A stretch of 64,000 nt of DNA from Carya illinoinensis (lineage: Eukaryota > Streptophyta > Magnoliopsida > Fagales > Juglandaceae). Made by a program: the position numbers and the translations under genes. The notes beneath the pieces are model-generated. The model saw only the letters and a program-made list of their open reading frames with translations. It had not been told where the DNA came from and searched no databases. Shown in pieces: positions 11,727 to 23,904 of this stretch. Position 1 is the first letter of the stretch, and each line of letters starts with the position of its first letter. The DNA is taken from the NCBI RefSeq assembly GCF_018687715.1, contig NC_056753.1, positions 15,006,001 to 15,070,000 of the forward strand, given 5' to 3'.

Positions 11727-12149
11727 CGTAACCTTTTTAGATGCTTTACTCCTCCAAATGTTCTTCCAAGGGAAATTGTTGTGTCTTTGCTGCATAGTAA
11801 TTGTATCATAAAATGAGCACACAGAAAAATTCCCTTTCCTAGAAGGTCTCCATACTATCTTATCCTCACTTGTAGCATCAATAGCAGTGTTGTACAACAA
11901 GCTGAGAAATTCCACCATCCCAGTAACTTCCCAATCATGTGCATCCCGAGTAAGACTTATATTCCACTCCTGTGTACCATTACTTATTACCTGCAAATCA
12001 GCCACCATAGCTTCTTTGTCCCAAGCAATTGTGAAAATATTAGGATAAACCTCTTTTAGGACTGTGTCTCCCACCCACACATCATTCCAAAAGCTAACCC
12101 TCATGCCATCCCCCACACAAAGACGAGTATTACTAGCAAGGTACACCAA
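11727..12149 (-). mobile_element. LINE (non-LTR retrotransposon) 3' ORF fragment
   Basis: The minus-strand frame has the hallmarks of the zinc-binding domain found after plant LINE reverse transcriptases (zf-RVT): VSFWNDVWVG, KIVWRPSRKGNFSV, SFYDTI and FPWKNIWRSKASKKV. The RT itself and the 3' UTR are missing. The similarity between blocks A and B ends exactly where this fragment starts, so it lies at a duplication or deletion breakpoint. Confidence 0.75.
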
Positions 12150-12159
12150 CCATCTTGAA

Positions 12160-12827
12160 ATTTAGGTGCATAAAGGGTACGGGGAGGCAATGTAATCCAA
12201 CGCCAATTTTGTAAGCATGCTCATCCATGAAAAGTTAATTAGAGATGATGAGATGCAACTCACATGCAGACATACTTGCATGCATATATGGACGAAGTAA
12301 AACTTTATATTGCCTTGATGACTTGAACTTTGAATACTCTACTAGGGAAAAAAAGAAAAGAAAAAGGATCAGATTACTATTACTAGAAACAAATACAATG
12401 TGCTAACCAAACAAAGATATAAGATTGGGAACAAACAAGTCAATGGTCATTCCAAAAAGGGCCATTTTTTGTTTTTTGAAAAAAAGAAGCCAAAACTTAA
12501 CATTAATAGCAGAAACATACCTAACTGAAGTACTCTACTTACTTTTTGGGAACAAAAATGGCAGCAATTAGGACACCCAAAAAGGCAAGAAAAGCACTTC
12601 CAAATATCAAATCCAATCCAAATAAAACTGATTATAGGCAAATAGGCCCCGAGACCTAGGACTTACCCTTTGCAAGCAAGGAAGCGACTGATCCAAGCAG
12701 CGATCAAGCTCTTTATCGTCACCATAATCACTAAAAATCAAAGCAAAACTCAGCAGTTAGACATGATTCCAAGAAAATCAACGGACGCAATCCTAGATTC
12801 TAAAATGGTAGTAAGAAAATCAAGCTC
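12160..12827. other. Unassigned region between LINE fragment and gypsy element
   Basis: No complete gene is seen. On the minus strand at about 12727-12668 there is a possible exon framed by a TTTTTAG acceptor and a GTAAGT donor that reads DYGDDKELDRCLDQSL in one frame. About 90 bases further on (near 12605-12545) a frame ends in a hydrophobic run LAFLGVLIAAIFVPKK and a stop. I do not recognise either piece, and they may be chance. Confidence 0.3.
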
Positions 12828-14143
12828 TTTTTCTTTTTCTCTTTTCCTTTTCTTTTTCCTTTCCTTCTTTTCTTTTTTTCTTCTTTTTCTTTCTTCTTCC
12901 CCGTCTGCGCGCTGCACATTCTCTCTCTCTCCTCTGTCGCCGTTTGCTTCATCAGCCTAGACCACCGTCGACCGGCCACCGTGGCCTTCAGAAAATTATC
13001 TTTAGCGCTGTAAGTATTTTTCAAACTCTATTTTAGATTTAAATATATTATTGCTTTTACAATAAATTCATTGACTGGTTGGTTAATTCCGGACTAAGTC
13101 CGAGGAGTCGGGGGTCGGATGGATTGAGGACGGACTTGTTTGTTATTGTTGATTTTGTTATTTATTGGTGGATTGTGTCTTGAGGTGTGCATTACATGGT
13201 GCATTAATGTGCATTTATTAAATTGAGAAAAACTGGTTTTATTTGTGTAAGTGAATTTTCGGGTGTGTGTGTATCACGACTCCAAGCCGAGATGGGGTAT
13301 TATCTCGGTAGAGCTCCTCTGGTCACTCAGGAGCGTAATATACTGAGTGGCGTCCCCTGAGTTGTCGCTGGGCGACAACGGGAGTGGGCGGGATGGTAAC
13401 GCTCTCGTACCGACTCCGTGGCCCTTTGCTGGCGAGAGCTAGAGGATGCTTGGCTACATACGCGCGGGCGTGAAACTGGACATCACTCGTTACGAAGTCA
13501 CACGCATAGTCGTTACTCGTGGTGTGACGATGGGAGCCAGGGGGTGCGGATGACCCCTAGGGGAGGTCATGGTGCATTCGGATTAATTGGATATTGAATT
13601 GAGTTGGATTTGGGCCAAATGTGACTTTTGGCGTAAGTTGGAAAGTAATATGTTTATGGGGCCAAATGAGATTTTGGCGTGCGTGGGAAAAATGTGGATT
13701 TATAGAATATATGCATTTGGCATTCTTTCATGCATATTGTTGAGTTTAATATGTTTTTATCTTGTGGCGTTTGGATCTTTACTTACCTACGGCACCATTT
13801 TGGTACCATAGACTTTGATGCAGATGTCAAGGAGGAGGAGGAGGCTGAGCCCGAGGAGGCAGCTCCGCTAGAGTATTGATTTGGAGTTTTATGCCTTGTA
13901 GTTTGGTTTTGAAACGATATTTGAGACTTGTAATATTTTATTATGTAAGTTTTAAACGGGTTTGTATTAAACAAAAATTATGGTACTTAGTTATAAGACT
14001 TTTATTATCCGCTGCGTGTTTTTATTGCACACTTGTTGCATATACACACACTTGGCACTTGGCAGTAAGGTGGTGACCCGTGTTGTCATCATCCCAACGT
14101 CTCAATTTTCACGTATCCGTACGTGGGATTTAGGGGCATCACA
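12828..14143 (+). repeat. Gypsy 5' LTR, truncated and internally deleted
   Basis: It aligns with the 3' LTR from its CTTTTTC-rich tract (19283) onwards, so roughly the first 190-200 bases, including the TGTGATACCCC start, are missing. A further stretch of about 460 bases of the 3' LTR (about 19437-19896) is absent after CCACCGTGGCCT at 12986. The end is CATCACA followed by the primer-binding site. Confidence 0.85.
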
Positions 14144-14145
14144 GG

Positions 14146-14158
14146 TGGTATCAGAATG
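14146..14158 (+). other. Gypsy primer-binding site
   Basis: TGGTATCAGAATG lies two bases inside the 5' LTR and matches the initiator tRNA-Met type site TGGTATCAGAG with slight decay. Confidence 0.75.
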
Positions 14159-14434
14159 GTTTGACTATGGGTAAAACCACATGTCTCGTAGGTGTAGTAC
14201 TAGAAAGTTTTTAAAGTTGTGATTTGAAATTTATTTTAATTAAAGTTTGCTATTTGATTTGAATTTATGTGAGTTAGCTTGTTTGTATTTATTTATTTAG
14301 TTATGTTATTGTATGTTAGTATATTTTATTTTCTTGTTATGTGGTTTTGGTTTTGGTTTTGGTTTTATGTTGTTTGTTTGTTTTTTTTTTTTTCGATATT
14401 TAAAGGGGGTCAAAGGTTGTGTTGTGGTAGGAAG

Positions 14435-15519
14435 ATGGTAAGGCCAAAAAAGGCTACTCAAGAGCCTCGGGATGATACGCCAAGAGACGATGCCATAGCC
14501 CAAGCGCTAAGGCAAATGACTGAGTTCATGCAGCAAAATTTTAGTCCACAATAAGGAGAGTCTAGTAGAGTGGTGCAAGCTGGATGCACCTATGAGCGCT
14601 TTCTAGCGCATAGAACTCCATCCTTCACAGGAGAAGATGATCCACTTCAGGCTGGAAAGTGGATTAGAGATTTAGAAAGAACTTTGAAGTCTGTGGTTGC
14701 ACTGAGGCGCAACAAGTACTTTATGCCAGTTATTTGTTGCAAGGCACTGCTTCTGAATGGTGGGATACAAAAAGAGTAATGTTGGAGTCAGAATTGGGGT
14801 CTTTTGCCGCTGTGTCCTGGCAGCGTTTTAAGAAAGAATTTAATGATCGATTCTTTCTCGCTTCTGTGAGGCGGCAAAAAGCAAGAGAGTTTACAAGCTT
14901 GGTCCAAGGAAGTATAACCGTGGAACAGTACGCCCGAAGATTTATAGACCTTGGGCGATTTGCTACCCACCTCATCGCCACGGAGGAGATGCAGGCTGAG
15001 CGTTTCCAGGATGGTCTGCGTCCTGATATACGCAAAATGGTAGTCTGTCATCGGATTTTCACTTTTCAGGATTTAGTTGATTTGGCCACTCTTGTAGAGC
15101 GAGAGATTAATTTGAGTATGGGCTCCCCTCCAGGACAAAAGAGGCGAAGTTTTACTGGCAAAGGGAGTAGTTCTGGTTCGCCTCAGAAGTTTGTTCAGCG
15201 GACCGGGACTCAACCACAAGCAGCCTCGGGAGTGCGTATGGGAGGACGGGTGCCAGTTTGTGGAATGTGTAATAGAGCCCATGAGGGTGAGTGTCGGCTA
15301 AGTGGTGGAACCCATTGTTACCGTTGTGGCCAAGAGGGACATTTCGCTCATGAGTGCCCTGTTAGAGTTCAAGGAAGCCATGGAGGTCGACATGGTGGAA
15401 GAACTAATCAGAGGCAAACAGTGCAAGCTCAAGTATATGCTGTTACACCCGGAGATGTTGATGATGAGGCACCAGCGACCCATGATGCTGGAGTGATTAC
15501 AGGTATGGATCTAATTTAA
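14435..15519 (+). pseudogene. Gypsy gag remnant
   Basis: The capsid/nucleocapsid protein starts at ATG 14435 (MVRPKKATQ). A TAA at 14552-14554 and a frameshift near 14725 break it. The core has the gag signature YERFLAHRTPSFTGEDDP, ASEWWDTKRV, FKKEFNDRFF, REFTSLVQGSITVEQYA. It ends with one CCHC knuckle, CYRCGQEGHFAHEC, after a basic Ser/Gly-rich linker. Length and order fit plant chromoviruses. Confidence 0.88.
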
Positions 15520-15521
15520 TT

Positions 15522-17551
15522 TTGGATTTGATTTTTGGTGTGATTTGGTTTCTTCTTTGTATTTGGATTTCATTGGTTAATGTGATTGGTTCAGGGAGAG
15601 TCCGTTTATATGAATTTTATGCTTGCACTTTGTTTGATTCGGGTGCATCTCAGTCGTTTGTATCTTCCACTTTCACTCGGATATGTAATTTGGTTACGAG
15701 ACCCTTGCCAAAATCATTAGTAGTGACTCTACCGAATGGTGAAGTGGTGTGGTGTTCCAAAGTTGCATTGTGTTGTCCTTTGAATTTTGGTGGAAGGTTT
15801 CTGGATGTAGATTTGGTTGTATTTAAGCTGCTGGGATTTGATATTATCCTTGGGATGGATTGGCTATATCGATATTCTGTGAGTATTAATTGTAGAAGTC
15901 AAGTAATTAGCTTTCAGCTCCCAAATGGTGATTATTTGGAATTTGCGGGAAGTAAGCTAAAAGAAAAGCCGGTAGTTATATCAGCAATTCAAGCGAGAAG
16001 AGAGATTGCTTGTAGAGCGGATGCCTTTTTAGTCCAAATAGTGTCTACGCCGTCTGAGAAGAAGTCATTGGTAGATATTCCAGTTGTGGAAGAATTTCCT
16101 AACGTATTTGTGGATGATTTGCCTGAGTTACCCCCAGTTCATGAATTGGAGTTTGTTATTGACTTGGAACATAGAGCGGTTCTTGTACATAAAGCCCCTT
16201 ACCGTATGGCACCAGCTGAATTAAAAGAGTTAAAGGTTCAGTTGCAAGAATTGGTAGATAAAGGGTTTATTCAACCAAGTACTTCACCATGGGGTGCGCC
16301 AATGCTGTTTGTTAAAAAGAAAGATGGTACTCTCAGAATGTGCATTGAGTATCGAGAACTAAATAAGGTGACCATCAAGAATAAGTATCCTCTTCCACGG
16401 ATCGACGATTTGTTTGATCAGTTTCAAGGAGCAGCTGTGTTCTCGAAGATTGATTTGAGATCAAGATACTACCAGTTACGGATAAGAGATAAGGATATAC
16501 CCAAAACTGCTTTTAGATCGAGATATGTGCATTATGAATTTAAGGTGATGCCTTTTGGGTTAGCCAATACCCCTGCAGCTTTTATGGATTTAATGAATCG
16601 GGTATTTCGACCTTATTTGGATTCCTTTGTGGTAGTTTTCATTGATGACATTTTAATTTATTCCTGAGATTTTGAAGAGCATGTTTATCATCTTCGTCTA
16701 GTTCTTGGAAAATTAAGAGAACATCAGTTGTATGCCAAACTCAACAAATGTAAATTTTGGATGGAGGAAGTCAAATTTCTTGGGCATGTGATTTCCCGAG
16801 ACGGGGTGGCTGTTGATCCTAGCAAGGTGAAAACTATTTTGTCATGGCATCGTCCAACGACCGTGCATGAGATTCAAAGTTTCTTAGGACTTGCCAGATA
16901 TTATCGAAGGTTTGTGGAGGGATTTTCTCGCTTATTCGGACCTCTCACTGCTTTGACTAGAAAGAATGCAGAATTTATTTGGTCAGACAAGTGCGAGAGA
17001 AGCTTCCAAGAATTGAAGAAGAGATTGACCACTGCACCAGTATTGGCACTTCCAGAACCACACAAGTCATTTGTAGTTTTCAGCGATGCGTCTAAATTTG
17101 GATTGGGATGTGTCCTTATGCAGGAGGGACATGTTGTTGCTTATGCATCTCGTCAGCTAAAAGATCATGAGAAGAATTATCCGACGCATGATTTAGAATT
17201 GGCTACGATTGTGTTTGCTCTTAAGATCTGGCGGCACTTTTTGTATGGAGAAGTCTGCGAAGTATACACCGATCATAAGAGTTTGAAGCACTTGTTTTCT
17301 CAGAAGAATTGAACATGAGGCAGAGACGATGGCTAGAGTTAATCAGTGATTACCAATGCGAGATCAAGTATCATCCGGGGAAGGCAAATATAGTTTCTGA
17401 TGCTTTGAGTCGAAAGTCGTACTTGGAAGATAAAGCCGAATCGTCAGGATTGGATTCTTTACTTTGCGGGATGAGAAGACTTCTTATTGAAAGTTTACAG
17501 CAAGAGGAAGTGTTATCTTCAATTCTTGATATTCAAGTAGTTGATTTTTGA
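15522..17551 (+). pseudogene. Gypsy protease, reverse transcriptase and RNase H remnant
   Basis: The protease active site is [10 protein letters not shown] (about 15640). RT motifs follow in order: [55 protein letters not shown] and the catalytic FIDDILIYS ending at 16664. A TGA at 16665-16667 interrupts, after which the same frame continues with the thumb and connection ([14 protein letters not shown]). RNase H shows [23 protein letters not shown] and the YTDHKSL region. A one-base shift near 17307 and another near 17545 precede integrase. Confidence 0.9.
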
Positions 17552-18975
17552 GGAATTGAAAACTCTTCAAAGGAAGGACCCAAAGCTTTTAGATATTAGA
17601 AAAAGAGTCAGAAAATCTAGAGGGCCGTTGCATTATAGTATGGATAAGGATGGAATTCTTCGGTTCCGAGATCGTAGAGTAGTCCCCAAAGATTTAGAAT
17701 TCAAGGAGCGAATTATGGCAGAAGCTCATGCGGCCCCTTATTCAGTTCATCCTGGCAGTACATAGATGTATCAAGACTTGAAGAAAAATTATTGGTGGGA
17801 AGGAATGAAGAAGGATATTGCCTTGTATATTGAGAGATATCACACATGCCATCAAGTTAAGGCCGAACATCAAAGACTCGCTGGTATGCTCCAACCCCTC
17901 CATATTCTTGAGTGGAAGTGGGACAACATTACGATGGATTTTGTAGTGGGCTTACCGAGGACTCCTAGTGGAAAGAACTCGGTTTGGGTGATTGTCGACC
18001 GGTTAACTAAGAGTTCTCATTTCTTGCCTGTTAATAACATTGATTCCTTGGGTAAGTTGACTCGCTTGTACGTAAAAGAGATAGTACGGTTGCATGGTAT
18101 ACCGAAGAGTATTGTATCGGATCGGGACCCAAGATTCACATCTCAGTTTTGGAAAAGTTTGTAGGCAGCATTGGGTACTAAGTTGAAGTTTAGTTCTGCA
18201 TGTCATCCTCAGACGGACGGCCAATCAGAGCGCACTATTCAGACCCTTGAAGATATGTTGCAAGCATGTGTTATGGAATTTCAAGGAAGTTGGAAAAATC
18301 ACTTGCCGCTCATAGAATTTGCTTATAATAATAGCTTCCATGCGTCCATCCAGATGGCTCCTTATGAAGCTCTTTATGGGAGGAAGTGTAGATCGCCTTT
18401 GTGTTGAGATGAAGTCGGGGAGAATAAAATAATTGGGCCCGAATTAATTTAAGAAATGCAAAGTCAAGTTCGGATTATAAGGGATAAAATGGCGGCAGCT
18501 CAGAGTCGTCAGAAAAGCTACGCAGATACAAGGAGGAGAGAGTTATCTTTTGAAGAAGGTGATTGGGTTTATCTCAAAGTCTCTCCCATGAAAAGAGTTA
18601 AGCGTTTTGGTAAAAGGAGGAAACTGGATCCGAGATATGTTGGCCCTTTTTAGATTTTGGAGAAGGTAGGATCCATCGCTTATAGAATTGCTTTGCCAGA
18701 ATATTTTGGGGAAATCCATGATGTTTTTCATGTATCATCCTTGAAGAAGAGTTTTGGACAACAATAGCCACGCTTTGTCGACCCAGAGTGTATTCAACTG
18801 CAACCGGATCTTACTTATGAGGTTGTTCCTTTGCAGATTATGGATTGAAAAGAGCAACAGTTAAGATCCAAGACGATACCTTTGGTAAAGGTGACATTAG
18901 GGGGTTTGTTAGCTCAAGATTTCTCTTGGGAGAGAGAAGCAGACATGAGAGAGCAGTATCTCTATTTGTTTGAGT
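17541..18975 (+). pseudogene. Gypsy integrase and chromodomain-like tail remnant
   Basis: The HHCC zinc region includes AHAAPYSVHPGS and [12 protein letters not shown]. The catalytic D,D-35-E residues are visible in [24 protein letters not shown] and [10 protein letters not shown]. The C-terminal part has [26 protein letters not shown] and DPRYVGPF. The last part resembles the chromovirus tail (LRSKTIPLVKVTLGG, WEREADMREQY). In-frame stops occur at 17763, 18162, 18405, about 18449 and 18651, and near 18765 and 18846. Most sit where the family has Gln or Trp. Confidence 0.88.
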
Positions 18976-19074
18976 AAATGACAGTACGTATCTTGAACTT
19001 GATCTTAGTGGAATCATGTGGCTTGCTTCAAGTTAGTGTTTGATCTTGCAAATTTCAAGGACGAAATTTGTTTT

Positions 19075-19086
19075 AAGGGGGGAGGA
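19075..19086 (+). other. Gypsy polypurine tract
   Basis: AAGGGGGGAGGA directly precedes the 3' LTR start TGTGATACCCC, the expected primer for plus-strand synthesis. Confidence 0.85.
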
Positions 19087-21056
19087 TGTGATACCCCATT
19101 TTTACGTGTAATTTCACTGAAGGAGTATTTTAATTTAATTAAAATATTATTTCTTTTATTTTAAATTATTGTATTTTAATTGGATTTATTTTAGTCGTTT
19201 TATAGTTTTTAAATTTGTTTTCTTCGGATCAGTTTTTGGACTCCGGATGTGAGGATTGGATCTCATTTCTTTTTCCCATATTTTCTTTTTCTCTTTTCCT
19301 TTTCTTTTTCCTTTCCTTCTTTTCTTTTTTTCTTCTTTTTCTTTCTTCTTCCCCGTCCGTGCGCTGCACGTTCTCTCTCTCTCCTCTATCGCCATTTGCT
19401 TCTTCAGCCCAGACCACCGCCGTCCGACCACCGTGGCCTACACCACCCACCCAGTTCTCTTCCCCTCCGGCTGGTGAACCACCCCACCAAGTTTCACCTC
19501 CATCTGAGCCGTCGTTTGCCGCTGAGAGCCCCTCCAAGCAGCACGGTTTTTGTGCATTTCCGCCGCCGTCGTTCTTTCTCCGGCCACCATCTCTTCACCA
19601 CTTCATCACCTACCTCTTGCCATCCTAAACCACCCATTTCCGGTCCCGATCCGTTGCCAGAGCAGCTCCCACGAGCTCAACTCCGTTTTGTCGTTTTTTC
19701 GCTTCCACCACCATTTCCACTGCCACCCACGGCCAAATCTCACTTCCACTAGTTTCATAAACATCTCTAGGTCATTTCCTATCAATCCCAAGTCTTGGGT
19801 TGTCCCCGTTCGAAAGTGAGTATTTTACAACCCACGGCCACAGTGTATTATACACTGTTACGTTATTTTTTCTCCGCCGTTTGTAACGTCGTGATCCTTC
19901 AAAAATTATCTTTTAGCACTGTAAGTATTTTCCAAACTCTATTTTAGATTTAAATATATTATTACTTTTACAATAAATTCATTGACTGGTTGGTTAATTC
20001 CGGATTGAATCCGAGGAGTCGGGGGTTGGATGAATTGAGGACGGAATTGTTTGTTATTGTTGATTTTGTTATTTATTGGATGGATTGTGTCTTGAGGTGT
20101 GCATTGCATGGTGCATTCATGTGCATTTATTAAATTGAGAAAAACTGGTTTTATTTGTGTAAGTGAATTTTCGGGTGCGTGTGTATCACGACTCCAAGCC
20201 GAGATGTGGTATTATCTCAGTGGAGCTCCTCTGATCACTCGAGAGTGTAATATACTGAGTGACGTCCCCTGAGTTGTCGCTGGGCGACAACGGGAGCGGG
20301 CGGGATGGTAACGCTCTCGTATCGACTCCGTAGCCCTTTGCTAGCGAGGGCTAGAGGATGCTTGGTTACGTATGCGCGAGGCGCGGAACTGTGCATTGCT
20401 CGTTACGAAGTTACACGCATGATCGTTACTCATGGTGTGACGATGGGAGCCAGGGGGTGTGGATGACCCCTAGGGGAGGTCATGGTGCATTCGGATTAAT
20501 TGGATATTGAATTGAGTTGGATTTGGGCCAAATGTGACTTTTGGCGTGAGTTGGAAAGTAATATGTTTTTGGAGCCAAATGGGATTTTGGCGTGCGTGGG
20601 AAAAATGTAGATTTATAGAATATGTGCATTTAACATTCTTTCATGCATATTGTTGAGTTTAATATGTTTTTATCTTGTGGTGTTTGGATCTTTACTTACC
20701 TGCGGCACCATTTTAGTACCATAGACTTTGATGCAGATGTCGAGGAGGAGGAGGAGGCTGAGCCCGAGGAGGCGGCTCCGCCAGAGTATTAATTTGGAGT
20801 TTTATGCCTTGTAGTTTGGTTTTGAAACGATATTTGAGACTTGTAATATTTTATTATGTAAGTTTTAAACGGGTTTGTATTAAACAAAAATTATGGTACT
20901 TAGTTATAAGACTTTTATTATCCGCTGCGTGTCTTTATTGCACACTTGTTGCATGTACACACACTTGGCACTTGGCAACAGGGTGGTGACCCGTGTTGTC
21001 ATCATCCCGACGTCTCGATTTCCACGTGTCCGTACGTGGGATTTGGGGGCGTCACA
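19087..21056 (+). repeat. Gypsy 3' LTR, about 1970 bases
   Basis: It starts TGTGATACCCC after the polypurine tract and ends GGGCGTCACA. It contains a long C/T-rich tract (about 19270-19400) that produces spurious open frames on both strands, and a G+C-richer middle segment. It shares numerous substitutions and the full internal region missing from the 5' LTR. Confidence 0.88.
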
Positions 21057-21381
21057 GTATCACTTCGCCTTGGTTTTAGCTTGGCTAGTAACTTCTCTAT
21101 TGCAATTTTGTTGAAGAAAGGTTGTTTTTCTTGGTATTGTCTCTCGAATGCCACTTGAGAAAAAAGACATTTCTGAATTGGCTTGCAAGCATTTGGTGTC
21201 TAATCATGTTTTATTGTTAAATTTAAGTTCCATTGCAAAATGGAGTTGGAAATTTCAGTTCTCCAAGATAGCTGAAACTGTTGAGCTTCAACAGGACATC
21301 CGAAAGTACATCAGAAATTTTGAGAAACATGGCTTTGACTCGAAGATCGCAAGATCAAATAGTTATGACGCAGATGAATAG
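21057..21381 (+). other. Unidentified ORF next to the gypsy 3' LTR
   Basis: A 77-codon frame opens at 21148 (MPLEKKDISELACKHL) and runs to TAG at 21379-21381, with a charged helical-looking C-terminal half (LQQDIRKYIRNFEKHGFDS). I do not recognise the family. It could be an exon of a gene into which the gypsy element inserted, since the matching left flank at 12800 also shows exon-like features. Confidence 0.25.
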
Positions 21382-23266
21382 AATCTACAGGCCTTAGAAC
21401 AAAGCTTGTTGTGTGATAGGGGCCAAGTTAAAATATAGAATCGAGTCTGGTGGTTTGCATTTGTACGGTGGTGGTATCACAATTTCATGCTCTCCGTTTG
21501 TTTCTATCACCTGAATGCTGTGGTTATGGGAATTTGGGGTGTTGGCTTGTTCTACTTTCTCACAGTCCAGACAATAAATCTTGCAACTTCTTTCATGTTT
21601 AATACAGAGATTTCAAACCCAATGTTTGTACTCATCGATCTAGATTTAGCCACTTAAGATCTGTTTTTTCTTTCTTCATGGCAACAAATTGGTTTGAGGC
21701 CGACACAATGGGGAGATTCGCTATTTGTTTTCTTCATAGCCACTTGAGTGTTGGCTTGATCTATTTTTTTTTTCCTAGTCCTTCCTTTTGTCCATCTGAC
21801 CATAATCAATGAACAGCAGCATCATGAACACTTGTACAGAGAGGATTTAGAGACACATTTCATCAACTAATAAATAGAGTGATGCTTTTTTTTACAAGTA
21901 ATTGAGGTCTCACAACAACTGTATTTTTTTACAACTAGTAAGTAGACACATTTCAACTACTCGGCCCGACATCATCAACCTTCTCATCTCTCAAGCAAAA
22001 TTTTTTGAACAAATTTACTGCATTGATGATGAACTATCATCTCTCAACTCTAAGATGTGAAATGGGAATGCCATATGCAAACTAGGCACATCCAGAATTT
22101 GTTTATGACTTTTCTGCAAGAAGATAAGGAGGATGTTAGTATATATAGTTCTATAATGTACTTATAAAAAAATATATTGTTGTATAATATAATGACATCA
22201 CTCTGTGACCCGTCAAGGATGGGCAGAACAATCATGAACAAAAATCATTCCGGTTTTCAGAGCTTTAACTAATTAATCATTACACAACCAACGTATATAG
22301 CAATAGATTCCTAATGAGCAAGAAAAGGTTGCTTGAAAAATAAAGAATGAGTAGGTTGATACTAGATTCACAGCCAATGAAATCACTTTTATTAGAATCC
22401 TTATAATGAAGGAAAAAACAAGAAATATCCCAAAGAAAGCAGAGGAGACAAGCTTACAATAAAAAGTATAGGTATGAACTCTATTTCACATTTTTTTTGC
22501 AGCATTGAACTATATTTCCTAAAACATTTCCCTACCATTTATGCAATACACGCATAAACATATATTTTCCATGTAAATTGTAAAATAAGCCCTCGCACTT
22601 GAGGTTCATCCTTTTACTTCAAAAATCAAAGAATTTCTGCCAATTTATTTCAATGGAGTAAGATTGGGCCAAGCTCTCTTCCTATCTTGGATCATATTCC
22701 AGTTCTTCTTTTATTTTTTTTTTATTTTTTTTGTCGGTACAAAACCATCGTATTCACTATCCTCATCTTCCCCCTTGCCTCAACCAAAAATAAAAATAAA
22801 ACCTTTGAATATATAAAACCTTTTTCATGTTATCAGGACCTCTTAACTTTTTTCTCATTTACTAGAGTGGTGTTTCTCATGTATACACCCACCCTATATA
22901 CTCGACCAATGCCTTTTGATCATGAATAGAGTTTTAACTTGCTTATAAATAAAGGAAAAAAATGCAACTTTAACCAAATTGTGAGAATCAAGTTATCTGC
23001 AATGATTTGCCTGTGCTATAGAAATGCTAAGGCCATATGTTTAGTTTTGAACCAGTTGGCAAACATAACTAACAGGTAACAGTACTACCATGTGGTGTTG
23101 AGTGAAAAGCACAAAGTACAATGCTTCCCAAATTCAAGGTTGTCATGCAGAAAATTGAATTAAATCAAACAGTTTCACATTCCATAGATAAATTATTTTA
23201 TGAAAACCCCATAATAACACCACACAGTATATAAACATGTACTTAACAAAGCTAAAGAGCACTCAC
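21382..23266. other. Intergenic stretch, nothing assigned
   Basis: A/T-rich sequence with no recognisable exon. Short hydrophobic or low-complexity frames occur on both strands but none has a motif I can support. The downstream exons expected for the carrier gene at 23267-23650 were searched for here by eye and not found. Confidence 0.5.
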
Positions 23267-23650
23267 AGCCTAGTTAGGAAGTAATGCCAGCACAGTGGGT
23301 GAGAGCCCACAGTACATGCCTCGAAACCCCTCCTTGCGAAATATTTGTTCCAAACTACCAACTATAAGACTACCTGAATCACCAAACGAAAGAAAACAAA
23401 AGAACCTCACAGATTAAACTCCATTTTAAACAACTGCCAAGTTGCTCAATTAAATTCATACACCAAAAAAGTCAATCAAGTGAAACCTCAAAGGCTATGG
23501 TTCTATCAGTTATGAGAAACAAATATGTCTCGATGTGAAGGGCACACCTTTAGCAGTTCCATTGCTGAGCTGAGACAGACCATGGACCTAAAACCTGGTA
23601 TTTATAACATCTAAAGGACAGACAAATGTCGCAACAATAACCCCTGCCCC
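23267..23650 (-). pseudogene. Mitochondrial-carrier-family NAD+ transporter-like (NDT), two-exon remnant
   Basis: Two consecutive minus-strand exons match the first carrier repeat of plant NAD+ transporters. Exon 1 (about 23650-23548) reads VIVATFVCPLDVINTRF, the carrier signature P-x-D-x-x-K-x-R with Lys changed to Asn, then a TAG where the family has Gln, then VHGLSQLSNGTAK. It ends at a GTGTGC donor. Exon 2 (23373-23267) starts after CAG and continues in phase: GSLIVGSLEQIFRKEGF, RGMYCGLSPTVLALLPN. A second TAG replaces the Trp that normally follows, before a GTGAGT donor. The start and the remaining carrier repeats are absent, so this is a broken fragment of an inner-membrane nucleotide carrier gene. 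Confidence 0.75.
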
Positions 23651-23904
23651 CAAAAATTTCACCAACAAATACTTCAGTACAAAAAGAAAACATCAAGATT
23701 TTAGTGGTGATAATAATAGGGAAGGAAAGTAAAAACTCCAAGCTCTTAGACATATTGACCAAGCCAAAACAAGTATTTCTACTCTTTCACTCGCTTTCAT
23801 TGTTACTTTCATCCATTTTCTTAGGAAAAAAACACAAAAAAGCATAAAAAACAGAACAAGAAAAAAGGAATGAGTAGAAATCATACGAGTAAGTCAGCAA
23901 CGCA

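Larger units (their letters stand above)
12828..21056 (+). mobile_element. Ty3-gypsy chromovirus LTR retrotransposon, decayed
   Basis: The element reads in plus orientation: 5' LTR, primer-binding site, gag, protease, RT, RNase H, integrase, chromodomain-like end, polypurine tract, 3' LTR. RT before integrase marks it as gypsy, and the integrase tail with a chromodomain-like segment marks a chromovirus, probably the Tekay/Del group (inference). Both LTRs are present but the 5' copy is truncated and internally deleted. The coding region carries numerous stops and at least three frameshifts. Because the left end is lost, no target-site duplication can be checked. Confidence 0.92.

Noticed and set aside
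19215..19752. Several long open frames on both strands in the gypsy 3' LTR
   Set aside because: They arise from a C/T-rich tract; translations are Phe/Ser/Pro or Lys/Arg runs, and equivalents occur in the 5' LTR.
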